64,000 nucleotides of DNA from Vibrio sp. HA2012 (GCF_002812955.1 NZ_PFXK01000001.1:310001-374000), one strand, 5' to 3'; positions 31,058-41,500 are shown, numbered from the stretch's first letter. Notes: a model not told the origin generated them from the letters alone. Program-made: numbers and translations.

Positions 31058-32574
31058 TGAGTGGATTAGATACACGCGGGTTTATGGACGGGGCGCTTCG
31101 CGGATATGACCTTATGGACAGGCATTATGCCCGGGAGACATCATTGCGTCAGGCTGATGAACGGATGAAGATGGCTAAGGCCAGTCATGAAATGGGGCTA
31201 AAACAGGCCGACCAGCAAATGAGGCTGGCTGCTGAACGATCTGCGCAGGATAAGGCTAAATTTGAATACGATTACGGTACGGTTGGTGAGGATGGGCAGC
31301 GGACTGGTGGTCGTCTGGCGGATGCTGATGAACGGGCAAAAAAAGAGTCAGAGGCCACATTAAAGCTACGCGATGCTCAGTTGAAAGCAAGTGAATCCAC
31401 AATTGAGATGAATAACTACAACTTCACTCAGAGCAAGAAAAAGAACTACATCTCTGAAAACTTGCCTCTTATTCAGCAAATGTGGAAGAGATCTAATGAA
31501 ACCGGTGAGTTCGATGATATTTTCGATAATCCTAATATTAAGGGTGGGGCTTATGATCCACGGCGTTATCTGGATAAAAAAGTGAATGCCGCATTTGATA
31601 CTATTGAAGAAAAACTGCCTCAGATCGTAAAGGGTAATGGCAGTTATGAAGACCCTGAATTTGTAGATGCACTTGGCGTGATGTACCAGAATCAGATCAA
31701 AGGCGCAGTCGGGCAGCAGGATCCCATTACCGGTAAAACCATCAAAGACGCCAAGCTTGGCAGTGTGCATCTGGCTCAGGATATTAATCCCGATATACCA
31801 GGTGATCAGCCGGGAATTGTGTTGACCACACTGGTGAACTACGGTGATGGTAAATGGGTGGCAAAACCGATCACCAATAACCGTAGTACGGATCCAAACG
31901 ATACGGTTAAAGTCATTCCGCTTGAAACAGCGATGCAGGATATTACCACTCAACTTGGATTACGCCGACAAGCCTCCACATCAAAGGCTTATCAGCAGCT
32001 GTTTGGTACAAAGAATAAGGATAGTGAAAATAAGCTGGATGATGCGTTAATTGATCTGGAAACGGAAAAAGCTAAGGCAATCGGAAAGCTGGACAAATCT
32101 GTCTTGTCTGATGAGCAATATCAGTCAACCGTTCAGCAAATTAATGCACAGTTTGAACAATCAAAGCAGACCTTAACGCGTCAGTTATCTGGATCTTCGT
32201 CTGATGATACGGGCAGTCATCATTCAGCCCAAACCAGTGTACCTACATGGGCAAACGGTGATCAGAAAAAGCTCGCCTTTGCCAAAGCATTACAGGCTCA
32301 GGGGATGGATGTCCGTTCTTTAACACCGGATGAACTGCAATCAAGATACGATGCAGCGTTAACAATGAAAGCAAACAAAAATGTGGACAATGGACTGGTT
32401 GCCAGATTTAAAAAAGAGCCTGATTATATTCCGCCTGGAAAACGTGAAGAGCCCAATCCTTATCAAGTCGTTGCCGGCTCTAACTTAGGGCAATACGGTC
32501 TGAATGATGTCGTTAATGACATTAATCATCTCGGAGGGAATGGGAACAGAGGCGTGAAGCCTTATGGATATTGA
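31057..32574 (+). CDS. Large DNA ejection/internal virion protein
   Basis: This encodes 505 residues from ATG 31057. The first 150 are a continuous Ala/Met/Gln/Lys helix (LRQADERMKMAKASHEMGLK). A globular middle (150-300, VDALGVMYQNQIKGAVGQQD, GIVLTTLVNYGDGKWVAKPI) follows, then more helices and a disordered end. It corresponds in position to the P22 gp20/gp16 group. A strong terminator closes this part of the late region. Confidence 0.7.
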   Translation: MSGLDTRGFMDGALRGYDLMDRHYARETSLRQADERMKMAKASHEMGLKQADQQMRLAAERSAQDKAKFEYDYGTVGEDGQRTGGRLADADERAKKESEATLKLRDAQLKASESTIEMNNYNFTQSKKKNYISENLPLIQQMWKRSNETGEFDDIFDNPNIKGGAYDPRRYLDKKVNAAFDTIEEKLPQIVKGNGSYEDPEFVDALGVMYQNQIKGAVGQQDPITGKTIKDAKLGSVHLAQDINPDIPGDQPGIVLTTLVNYGDGKWVAKPITNNRSTDPNDTVKVIPLETAMQDITTQLGLRRQASTSKAYQQLFGTKNKDSENKLDDALIDLETEKAKAIGKLDKSVLSDEQYQSTVQQINAQFEQSKQTLTRQLSGSSSDDTGSHHSAQTSVPTWANGDQKKLAFAKALQAQGMDVRSLTPDELQSRYDAALTMKANKNVDNGLVARFKKEPDYIPPGKREEPNPYQVVAGSNLGQYGLNDVVNDINHLGGNGNRGVKPYGY

Positions 32575-32577
32575 TTA

Positions 32578-32607
32578 GAACAAGCCCTGAAGAGGGCTTG
32601 TTTTTTA
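32578..32607. terminator. Bidirectional terminator
   Basis: ACAAGCCCT, GAAG, AGGGCTTGT, TTTTTT. It can also serve the convergent minus-strand genes. Confidence 0.88.
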
Positions 32608-32934
32608 TAATTCAGCGATATGGGAAAGAGTTTCTGGGTGTCGCTGAACGAGTTTTAGCAGGGTTATTGCTTGCCCGTTAGGTGCACTGCGGCCCTGTTC
32701 CCAGTTCTCTAACGTTCTCGCTGAGGTGTGAAGTAGGTTCGCAAAAACACCACGAGATATATTTAATGTTTCACGAATATTTAAAATCTCTTTTGGCGAA
32801 ATATTCAGTTCTTTAATTTCATCCGCTTTATGAGTTTTAAGCGTCAGTTTACCTTCAGAGTGTTGCTTGGCTTCAGCAAGCGATGAGCTTAGCTCAGCAA
32901 ACAGGTCACGATTGCTCATTACGCCATTCTTCAT
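32605..32934 (-). CDS. NadS/HigA-type helix-turn-helix antitoxin
   Basis: This encodes 109 residues. The C-terminal helix-turn-helix (about 45-95: EILNIRETLNISRGVFANLL, TLENWEQGRSAPNGQAITLL) is typical of the NadS group of type II antitoxins, which normally pair with a RelE-type toxin encoded just upstream. Here the gene upstream instead encodes a second regulator, 11 bp away. The stop lies within the terminator hairpin at 32578-32607. Confidence 0.85.
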   Translation of the reverse strand: MKNGVMSNRDLFAELSSSLAEAKQHSEGKLTLKTHKADEIKELNISPKEILNIRETLNISRGVFANLLHTSARTLENWEQGRSAPNGQAITLLKLVQRHPETLSHIAEL

Positions 32935-32945
32935 AAATCCAATTC

Positions 32946-33395
32946 TTATATAGCTTTAAGCCAGTGGTTGTCTCGTTCTTCGAGAACTATATCAATCATC
33001 AGGACTTCAGCTTCGGCATTAGCTAACTTTTGAAGTAGTAGGCCTAAATTACTGTCTTCATCGATAGACTCAAGGAATAGTTGTCTCATTGTCGCATCAA
33101 CGTTTTTAGGGATTGAGGTTTCACCTTTCTCCCAGCGACCAACTGTTTGCTGGTCAACGCCGAGCAGCTCTCCAAGCACTCGTCTTGAATGGTTGAAGTG
33201 TTGACGTAAAAACTTAAATTCGCTTCCTGTTAGTGGCTGGTTTTTTTCTACAAGCTGAATAGCAATGGCAATATGCAAGCCATTCATATCATCAATGCTT
33301 AGGTATTCTTCACCATCGATAATTTCCAGAGTGTAGCCATTCTTTAGATGCACATTGGGTAAACCACACTCTTTGTAGTGGTATAATGCATTCAT
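32946..33395 (-). CDS. MqsA-like helix-turn-helix antitoxin
   Basis: This encodes 149 residues. The N-terminal part (YHYKECGLPNVHLKNGYTLE, with Cys and a beta pattern) is followed by a helix-turn-helix (about 75-110: FLRQHFNHSRRVLGELLGVD, WEKGETSIP), the order of MqsA-type antitoxins. It probably neutralises and co-represses the DUF4258 gene upstream. The NadS-type gene downstream makes a three-gene unit. Confidence 0.82.
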   Translation of the reverse strand: MNALYHYKECGLPNVHLKNGYTLEIIDGEEYLSIDDMNGLHIAIAIQLVEKNQPLTGSEFKFLRQHFNHSRRVLGELLGVDQQTVGRWEKGETSIPKNVDATMRQLFLESIDEDSNLGLLLQKLANAEAEVLMIDIVLEERDNHWLKAI

Positions 33396-33445
33396 TGTTG
33401 TACTCCAATCCTATATAACCTGTTAAGTATTTGTAATAATTATGT

Positions 33446-33787
33446 TTATATATTTATAACTGTAATTATAAAAATTTGCGGGTCATCTTCGTGACGCTTG
33501 AGTGTTAAAGGCACTCTGATTGATTCTCCAGAGGCAATGCCTTCAACGTTCATTTTCCAATCGCCTCTTTCCGTCTGGTATGGACCTTCATGAAAGCGAT
33601 TGGATGTACTTTTTAACACACACAAGACCTGTTGAATGGTAATATCTCTTTCTTCAAGCCTTTCCCTTGCGTGTTTAGAAAACTTCACTCTTCCTGTGTG
33701 GTTTTCTGCCAGATCCCGAAGAATTCGTTTAGCGGACTTGGCTGTTAACGGAAACTCAGCAATCGTTAAAGGTTCTGATTTACTCAT
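33446..33787 (-). CDS. DUF4258 toxin-like protein
   Basis: This encodes 113 residues. A DUF4258 domain covers about 34-112 (VKFSKHARERLEERDITIQQ, VEGIASGESIRVPLTLKRHE, FIITVI). The family is related to RelE/MqsR-type RNA-cleaving toxins and usually precedes an MqsA-like regulator gene, as here. The promoter region carries two TATCA-n-TGATA palindromes, likely the autoregulatory operator. Confidence 0.82.
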   Translation of the reverse strand: MSKSEPLTIAEFPLTAKSAKRILRDLAENHTGRVKFSKHARERLEERDITIQQVLCVLKSTSNRFHEGPYQTERGDWKMNVEGIASGESIRVPLTLKRHEDDPQIFIITVINI

Positions 33788-33815
33788 TCAGTGACTTTGC
33801 CTAGCTTTGTATTTG

Positions 33816-33884
33816 TATCATTTTGATATAAGGATGAACGATATATGAGAATTCGTCAATAAAAACATATCAATTTGATATAAA
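33816..33884. promoter_or_regulatory. Two palindromic operators upstream of the DUF4258 unit
   Basis: TATCATTTTGATATA (33816-33830) and ATATCAATTTGATATAA (33868-33884), both with TATCA/TGATA half-sites. Confidence 0.65.
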
Positions 33885-33896
33885 TTATCCAACCCA

Positions 33897-33926
33897 TTGA
33901 CAAACTACCAACACGCACCTTATTCT
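33897..33926 (+). promoter_or_regulatory. Promoter of C4/rha leader, copy 2
   Basis: TTGACA, 18 bp, TATTCT. It starts 12 bp after the second operator palindrome, so the divergent units may influence each other. Confidence 0.72.
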
Positions 33927-33931
33927 ACAAA

Positions 33932-34011
33932 GGCACTGGCAAAATCCAGTGCCGGGATTGGTCTCCCGCAAGTTCTAAGGCGCGTGTCGCCAACTAAGTG
34001 TTGGTTTTTTT
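33932..34011 (+). promoter_or_regulatory. Rha leader copy 2: hairpin, antisense target and terminator
   Basis: The hairpin GGCACTGG/CCAGTGCC is followed by the target GGATTGGTCT (33955-33964), GGCG/CGCC, and CCAAC/GTTGG plus a seven-T run (33990-34011). The second target TTGGTCTT lies at 34176-34183. Confidence 0.75.
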
Positions 34012-34092
34012 ATGCGTAAAATCCAAGTTCAGAATAAGTAACTTGTTGAAACTAAAGCAAACCCGAATTTTCGGGACTGCAGAATAAGTCTT

Positions 34093-34168
34093 ATGGTGGA
34101 CTGGATGAGGGCACGAAAGTGCACCGTTTCCTTAGAGCGGCAAGACCAACCTCGTTCAGTTCACCACC
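34093..34168 (+). ncRNA. C4-type antisense RNA, copy 2
   Basis: Same frame as copy 1 (GGTGGACTGGAT, GCACGAAAGTGC hairpin, ACCGTTTCC, closing CCACC). The seed is changed to AAGACCAACC (34142-34151), and both targets are changed to match (TTGGTCT, 7 bp upstream; TTGGTCTT, 8 bp downstream). Confidence 0.85.
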
Positions 34169-34221
34169 CATTGAATTGGTCTTCGTGTGTGGTGATCTCA
34201 AAATAATCTAAGGGGTCAACC

Positions 34222-34824
34222 ATGAATACAACTTCAATTTCCATTACATCTGCAAAAACGTCAGACCTAGTTTTTATATCTCAAACTAATGAGTTAGTAA
34301 CTGATTCATTCCACGTAGCTAAGTATTTTGGTAAGCGCCACGACCACGTACTTGAGAAGATAAAAAACTTGGCCTGCACCCCTGATTTCACAGCCCGCAA
34401 TTTTGCGGTTTGCCATAAAAACAATGACTTACAAAATGGAAAGATTCAGCCTTTCTACCAAATGACCAAAGACGGGTTTATATTTTTGGTGATGGGCTTC
34501 ACCGGAAAGCGAGCTGCACTAGTTAAAGAAGCTTATATTAATGCCTTTAATCAAATGGCAGATCAACTCAACAAAAAAGCCGCTGAATTACCATCGCCAT
34601 CTCAGCCCCTCAGTTACTCTACCCGAGTTGCGCTAACGATTGAAAACGGTCATGTGGTGAATTCCAGTCCTATCCCGGACGATGCTTTCATCGTAACGAA
34701 AAATCGCCTCTGCGCTCTGTTAAATGAACCGGGCTTATTCTCAATAGAAGAAATGGCTCAACTGGCACAATGTTCAAGTCGTAGACTGGCTGAACTGGCT
34801 CAGGCATTTGCCAGATTAAACTGA
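34222..34824 (+). CDS. rha: Rha-type phage regulator/antirepressor, copy 2
   Basis: This encodes 200 residues, the same length as copy 1. The Rha domain (NELVTDSFHVAKYFGKRHDH, FYQMTKDGFIFLVMGFTGKR) is diverged from copy 1, while the last 85 residues are almost the same, indicating recombination or different selection on the two halves. The ATG follows CTAAGGGGTCAACC. The downstream terminator has lost its T run, so transcription may enter brnT. Confidence 0.9.
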   Translation: MNTTSISITSAKTSDLVFISQTNELVTDSFHVAKYFGKRHDHVLEKIKNLACTPDFTARNFAVCHKNNDLQNGKIQPFYQMTKDGFIFLVMGFTGKRAALVKEAYINAFNQMADQLNKKAAELPSPSQPLSYSTRVALTIENGHVVNSSPIPDDAFIVTKNRLCALLNEPGLFSIEEMAQLAQCSSRRLAELAQAFARLN

Positions 34825-34845
34825 TACCCGCTTTGCTTGAATCTG

Positions 34846-34870
34846 AACCCTGCCTTTTCGGTGGGGTTTC
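34846..34870 (+). terminator. Degenerate terminator after rha copy 2
   Basis: The AACCCTGCC/GGTGGGGTT stem is intact, but the T run of the other copies is replaced by TCATC. It is probably leaky. Confidence 0.6.
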
Positions 34871-34920
34871 ATCAACAAACAGAATTTGCCTAATGAGTAA
34901 AAAGGGTGTAATTTTTACTC

Positions 34921-35187
34921 ATGATTAAATTTGAGTTTGATGAAAACAAAAGTAGAAGTAATCTCGAAAAACACGGTATTGATTTCCATACAGCTCAAGG
35001 GTTGTGGAATGATTCAGACCTTATCGAGATTCCTGCTAACACTAGTGATGAACCAAGATATTTGGTCGTTGGCTTACTAAACGGTAAGCATTGGTCAGGA
35101 GTAATAACCTACCGAGACACAAATATCAGGATCATCTCTGTTCGACGCTCACGGAAAACGGAGGTAAGTCTTTATGAAAGCGCATGA
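34921..35187 (+). CDS. brnT: BrnT-family ribonuclease toxin
   Basis: This encodes 88 residues with the BrnT pattern: FEFDENKSRSNLEKHGIDFH, then a central LVVGLLNGKHWSGVITYRD strand pair and IRIISVRRSRKTEVSLYE at the end. BrnT is a RelE-fold RNase held by BrnA. It overlaps brnA by 14 bp. It is the first cargo gene after the second rha. Confidence 0.92.
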   Translation: MIKFEFDENKSRSNLEKHGIDFHTAQGLWNDSDLIEIPANTSDEPRYLVVGLLNGKHWSGVITYRDTNIRIISVRRSRKTEVSLYESA

Positions 35188-35419
35188 ATTTGATGCCAAG
35201 TTTGAAAGTGACGACGATGATGTGGTAATGGACTTAGATCTGTCGCAAGCCAAAAGACCAATGCATAAGCAAAAAAGAGTCAATGTGGATTTTCCAGCTT
35301 GGATGCTTGAATCTCTTGATAGAGAAGCAAGTCGTATTGGCGTAACCCGTCAGTCAATCATTAAAATTTGGCTGGCAGAAAGGTTAGAAAGTGTATCCCA
35401 TCATTCAAGTCTGAGATAA
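35174..35419 (+). CDS. brnA: BrnA-type antitoxin
   Basis: This encodes 81 residues. The C-terminal ribbon-helix-helix (RVNVDFPAWMLESLDREASR, GVTRQSIIKIWLAERL) binds DNA, and the acidic N-terminus binds the toxin. It is positioned after, and overlaps, brnT as in known BrnTA pairs, which autoregulate. Confidence 0.9.
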   Translation: MKAHEFDAKFESDDDDVVMDLDLSQAKRPMHKQKRVNVDFPAWMLESLDREASRIGVTRQSIIKIWLAERLESVSHHSSLR

Positions 35420-35485
35420 AAGGTACACGAAGAATTTAAAGGGGTTTCCAGTGTGAGACGCAATAGAAAAGTAATTTACTCAGAA

Positions 35486-35515
35486 TTGCTTTTTGCCGAA
35501 AACTGGGGGTATATT
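35486..35515 (+). promoter_or_regulatory. Late promoter, pR-prime-like, copy 3
   Basis: TTGCTT, 18 bp with TGCCGAAAACTG, TATATT. It is the best -10 of the three copies. The upstream inverted repeat of copies 1 and 2 is absent. Confidence 0.72.
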
Positions 35516-35542
35516 GTCCCATCATTGAATAACTCTGCTTAC

Positions 35543-35573
35543 AGGCCGCTCCTTCGGGACGCGGCCTTTTTTT
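35543..35573 (+). terminator. tR-prime-like terminator, copy 3
   Basis: AGGCCGCTCC, TTCG, GGACGCGGCC(T), then seven T; 28 bp after the -10 and 26 bp before the next gene. Confidence 0.9.
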
Positions 35574-35598
35574 ATGCCTATTCTTCGGAGAATAACCA

Positions 35599-38500
35599 AT
35601 GCAAGATAACGCATTACTTGGTGAAAACCCTAACGCTACTGTTAGTGCTCAGACAGATATGAGCTTTGATCTTCCTGATAATTTTGAACAGGAGTACCAA
35701 AAACGGCAAACACTTAAAGCCCCGGCTAAAGATTACGATATTACAGGCGGAGATTTTGTAAAGTCTGTCGGCGTCGGGGCGCTTGGTATGGTTTCCGGAT
35801 TGGGGGAACTGTCCGAGCAATTAACGGGCTATGGCGAGGGATTGCGTGATGTGGCTCAGTCCGGGTCGGATTACCTGGTCGATTCCATGACTGATGACGG
35901 TAAAGCCGCTTTGAGTGCAGAACTGTTTACTGAAAAAGATGGCAAATTAGGTGTCGGTCAGGGTGCTGGTGATATTGATGTCTGGGCAATGAAGTTTGCT
36001 CAGGGAATCGGTTCTCTTGCTGGCGGTATGATCCCCGGTGGTGCAGCTGGCAGTGTAACCAGAATGGTTGCCTCTTCCATGTTAAAGCGGGGAGCGTCTA
36101 AGCTTGTCGCTGAGCAGGTTGCCTCAAGGACGGCCTCTATTCTTGGGGAAACGGCGGCAACAGGCACCTTTATTGCTGGCTCTCATGGTAGTGCTATGCA
36201 GGATGGTCGCCAGCAGGTTTTGGATATGGATGCCGGTTGGCTGGCCGATAATTCCGAGCATTTTCAGAATTCGTTAAGCCGTATTGTGAATGATCCTAAC
36301 AATCAGGGGATGAGCAGTACGGAAATGGTGAATCTTGCTAAAGAAGAAACAGCTAACTTTGTCAGTAAAACTATTATGGGTGATCCAGCTACCATTGCTG
36401 CGTCTATTGCCGGTGCATACGGTGATAAATTGCTTTTTGGCGCTGTGGCCGGAAAAGCCAGTAAAGGCATATTGAAAGGTGCAGGCAAGGGAGCATTAAC
36501 TGAGGCCAGCACTGAAGCGTTGGAAAATGTCGGTCAGACGTATGGTACTAATGTTGCCATGAATGAGGTTGCCGGTACGAATCGTGATCCATGGGAAGGA
36601 GCGGCAAAAAATGCTCTGGAAGGTGCGGCAATTGGTGCGTTAACCGGTTCGGTACCGGGTGCTGTCGGTGGGATGCGCGGTAAGAGTGACAATGTAACTG
36701 AAGAACCAGAGAATAACGATACTCAGGAATCAGAAGAACCAGAAGTTGAGCCGGTACAAGGTCATGTTGACCCTATACCAGAACAGCCTATAAAAACTCA
36801 AGTCGAAGCGCTTACCGAAACGCCATTGCCAGCTCAACAAGCAGAACAACCTCAAGATGATTACCAGCCTTTCAGCTCTGCTAAACCGGCAGCATTAGTA
36901 ACTGATCTAAATAAAGCCATTGAAGAATTAAAAACTCAGGATCGAAGTGATGAACGGGCAAGGCAGGCAAGACAAGATCTTGCCCGGTATGCAGATACCC
37001 TGACGAATCCGGACAACCTTCAGCCTGATGTTTTGGAAGCGGTACGGCAAAACGCTAAGCAGATCGTGGATAACTACTGGGGGGTGGCTCCGGAGACAGA
37101 ACCAGAACAGAGTCAAAAGCAGGAGCCGCTGAATGTCGATAGTAATAATTCACAACAGGATGATCCTGAACAACAGGTTCAGAAGCAGCAGCTTTCTGAT
37201 GCGATTAGCCGTGGAGAACTTGGATTTGCAGACGAAGAGGCTCAGCGGAATGCTCGTTTTGCTGAAGGGTTGCAAAAGGCAATGGAAATTAGCCCAGCGG
37301 CCGTTCTGCAGGTAGCACAAGGAAGAAGAGAGGGGCGATTTAGTCAGGAACGGGCTATTCATGCACTTCAAATGGTGATCAACTCTGTTAGTTCCCAAGA
37401 TACGAATACGCAGCCAGTCACTGATCCTGATAGTGAGCGTGAACTGGAACTAAGAACAGCGGCCAATCGGGAACGGGTTCATCGTGGCGATTACGAATCC
37501 CAGCCGGAAACTGAACGGGTTAAGAATGGCTTTAAGTGGCAGCAAAATCAGGAGCATACCAGTGCGTTTTATCGGGATGCAGGGAAAGAGCGTTCAGTGA
37601 ATGAGCCGTTTGCCTCCGGTATTGAAAATCAACATGCCCCAGCGGGTACAGTTCTTATTGAAGATGAAGACACAAAAAGAGCCTCAGAAGGTCGCCTGAC
37701 GAGAAGCCAGATCGATGATCTCAAATCTCACGCTGCAAATCGCCAACAAGAACGGACTAATCACCCCATCAAAACCGGTATGACGAAACGCTTACGCCGG
37801 AAAATTCAACGTTCAAAAGGCTTCGATACAGAAACGGTACTGGATGAGTTCCGTAACAGTGAAAAACGCCTACAGGCTTATCAGAATGAGGCAAGAATTC
37901 AGGCGGAGCGAGAGGCGAAAAATCCGGAAAACATTCAGCGTAGAAAATCAGCTCAGGCATTGTTTGAAGAAAAGATTTCCTCTCCGGAGGCGAAACAGTT
38001 CGCGGAAAGTCTGATCACTGATTCCATTAAGCGAGTAGATGAAACTCTGAATAAAAGTGCCGGTACAGTGCTTGAAATGGATGGGCAACAGATTTCTTTA
38101 CCAAAAGTGAAAGGCCAGATGGCAAACAGTATTCGTAATCTGGCGAATAAGTTTATTGGTAAGACTGCAGCACTGGATGAAAACTTGAGAGCGAAGCGGG
38201 CGGTGAGTGAAGAGTCAAAGTCAGAAGAACCCTCACAAATTAGAGAGCCTGAACAGAAAATTGAAGATTTTGGCGAGAAAATTGGAGATGCGAGAAAAGA
38301 CGTTTGGGCTGATTATGCTGCAGTTCTTTCTCATATGGAAAACACAGGTGATGTTCCGCTGAGTAAATCATTCCCTGAACCGGATTACAAAAAGCTCGTT
38401 GATAATGGTCTGAGCAAGGATACAGCCGCACTTATTGCTGTACTGCGAAATTCTTTACCAACAAAACCAAGAGTGGCTCATCGGCTTGGTGTGTGGGTGA

Positions 38501-41500
38501 ATCATACTAATGGTGTAAAAGAGTTTGTGGCTGGGTTGCTGGATGGTTCTAAGCGAATAGAAGACTTATCTCAAAAGTATGTTGCCTACCGTGAATCCAG
38601 TCAGGATATTCTGAGAACATTACCCAGTCTAGCTAAAGCAGATCTATCGGTATTGAAAGAAGCGTCTAATTACCGGATAACGTCCGGAAGTTATTCTATG
38701 TTTGGGGGAAAACGCTACAGTCCATCCAAAACTTTCTATCATATTTCGTATAAAGGAAAAGAGCAGACCTCTACAGCTAGCGAAAATCTGAATGATGTAC
38801 AGCAGACGTTGGATAACTTGATCGCTGATTTGAACCAGAATGGCGTGAAAGAAAAACAATCCAATATCGGGGTATATCAGGATCGCCATACTAAACAGGT
38901 GTTTTTGGGTTGGAAGGGAAGTAAAGGTGTTCTTCGTATTCAGAACTTCGACACATCCAAGATCGCGCGTGATTATCTGAACATACACCGGGATAAGGTA
39001 GAAGATCGGCTGGCTAAGTTGAAGAGAATACCTAACCTGCGTAGAGAAAGTAATTCAGTTAGGGTTGGTCCAAGTCGATATAACGGTAATGTTACTCCGG
39101 ATTTATTTGCAAAAGAATTTGGTTTCAGAGGGGTAGAGTTTGGCAATTGGGTTGAACAAGGTAAGCGCCAGCGTGATCTGAATGATGCGTATGACGGGTT
39201 GATGGATTTAGCTGAAATTCTTGGGATCCCGCCAAAGGCAATTTCTCTTAACGGTGAGCTTGGGCTGGCATTTGGTGCTCGTGGTAAAGGTGGGAAAGAT
39301 CCTGCATCAGCGCATTATGAACCGGGTAAAGTGGTTATCAACTTAACCAAAAAAGCAGGGGCAGGCAGTCTGGCTCATGAGTGGTTTCATGCATTAGACC
39401 ATTACTTTGGTCGAAGTGGTGGCCCATCGGATTCATTCATCTCTGAATCTCCTTATATAAAACGAACCGGACAGCGAGAGCAGGTTCAAAATGCTTTTAA
39501 AGAACTTTCAAAGGTGTTGGTTAATAGTGATTTGGAATCGCGCAGCCGGGAACTGGATAAAACAAAGAGTAAGCAGTATTACTCTGAAGTTGTAGAACTG
39601 GGGGCACGTTCTTTTGAAAGTTACATCATCGATCAATTATATAAGCAGGACATGAGCAATGACTATTTAGCTAATATTACATCTGAGGAAGGTTGGAATG
39701 CGCTAAATGAGCTTGAAGATAGTATTCATCCTTATCCCTATCCAACGGTTTCAGATAAAGAAATTATTTTCCCAGCTTTTGAAAATTTGTTCACTGTTCT
39801 GGAGACCAAACCAACAGATAAAGGGATTGCTTTATTCTCCCGAGAATCAGTTACCCATGATAAACCATCAACAGGCATGACTCTGAAGGGAGCCAAACTT
39901 GCAGCAGATCAATGGCTGAGGGACTACAAAGGCGGAGCCGGCGTAAAAGTCACAGTCGTAAAAACGCAAGCGGAAGCCGAAGGAATCATGGGTATGCAGT
40001 TTGATGGCAGTGTTGTACATGCACTTTATAGAGATTCCACCGGTGAAGTGGTTGTGGTAGCAGATAACATTGCGAACCCTAAAGAACTGCGTAAAAAGCT
40101 GCGTCATGAAATTCTGGTTCACCATGGACTGAAAGCCGTGGTGGGAGACAGTGAGTATCAAAATATTCTGACTCGTATTTATCGTGGCAGGAATTCCCCT
40201 TATCTGAAAGAGCTGTGGGAGCACATAGGCACGCATTACGGACAGGCCAGTCCGATTGACCAGGTAGAAGAAGTTTTGGCGTATGCAGCCGAATCAGAGC
40301 GAACCCGGGTTCAGCAATGGTTTGATGGTATTGTTGAGATGATTGCTCATGCTCTGCGTAAAGTCGGCCTGATGAAGCCGTCAGATATGACGAAAGCTGA
40401 ACTGAATAACATCATTAAAACCCTGACTGACCGAACAAAAGCGGTTGAACATTGGTTAGATCCAGCTCAGAACCCTAAACCTAATTCATCAACTAAGTTG
40501 TCTCAGGCGAAGTTTTCTAAATCCTCTCGGGTTCCGGATGATGTAAAGGTGATTAAAGGAGAGCCGATTAAAGGGCAGACTATTAAAGAGAAGCGTTTAT
40601 ACGCTCAGCAGCAAGGTTTTAAGCATGCAGGCTTATATATCAACAAAGATAGTGGTTTTGAGATAACAGTTGGTCGTAAAGGGGTCAAACACACGACAGC
40701 CAGAAAGGCGTTTGATGACTTGCTTTCCTCTATGAAATTCCTGGATAAAATAATTGAAGATTCAAGCTATCTGGGAACCGAGTCAGACAATAAGGGCAAC
40801 GCCAATGTAAAAGCTCATCACTACTTTGGTATTAAGTACGAGGTAAATGGAAACACGCATGACGTTGTTGTCGATGTAAGGGAAATGCCGGACGGAAAGT
40901 TTTACTACGATCATTCTTTTGAGAGGGAGTTATCAGCTTCCGGTGACAACAGTTCAGGGCCATTGCCTACTTCCCCTAGAACCCGTAACAATACTAGCAG
41001 AGTTGCGGAAGCTGAAGGTTTATCAGACTCAGATGACGACAGTTCGGGGCCGCGCCTACTCACACAAGGACCCATAATCCCAAGCATGGGGGCTGAACCT
41101 GACACTTCAAATATAAGCAGTGCCGCTAAAAAAATCAACAACTCAGACGGTGATATAAAATTTTCCAAAACCCGGAAAATGACACTGGACGAAGCACTGG
41201 CTCAGGATACACCACACGAGCGGTTCACCGGTGTTTTGAATGCTATTTCCCGGGGAATGAATCGACTGAAAGAGTCTAAGGTTGGTGGTGCAATCCGTGG
41301 GGATATTGGTTTAGGGGCGATTACCCTTCGTCAATTAGCCGATCTGGCAAAAGATAAGTTGCCACAGCTGAGCCAGTATGTGGATACAGTTCATCTAATG
41401 CTTACCCGCCGAAACCAGCTGGCCTTTGATGCCCATGATATGGCTGATGGTATTCGCAAATGGGCGGCAAAAAACCGGAAGCATGCGGATGAAATGTTTG

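Noticed and set aside
35453..35662. Frame over the third late promoter
   Set aside because: It covers the promoter and terminator and overlaps the start of the giant gene; no ribosome site.
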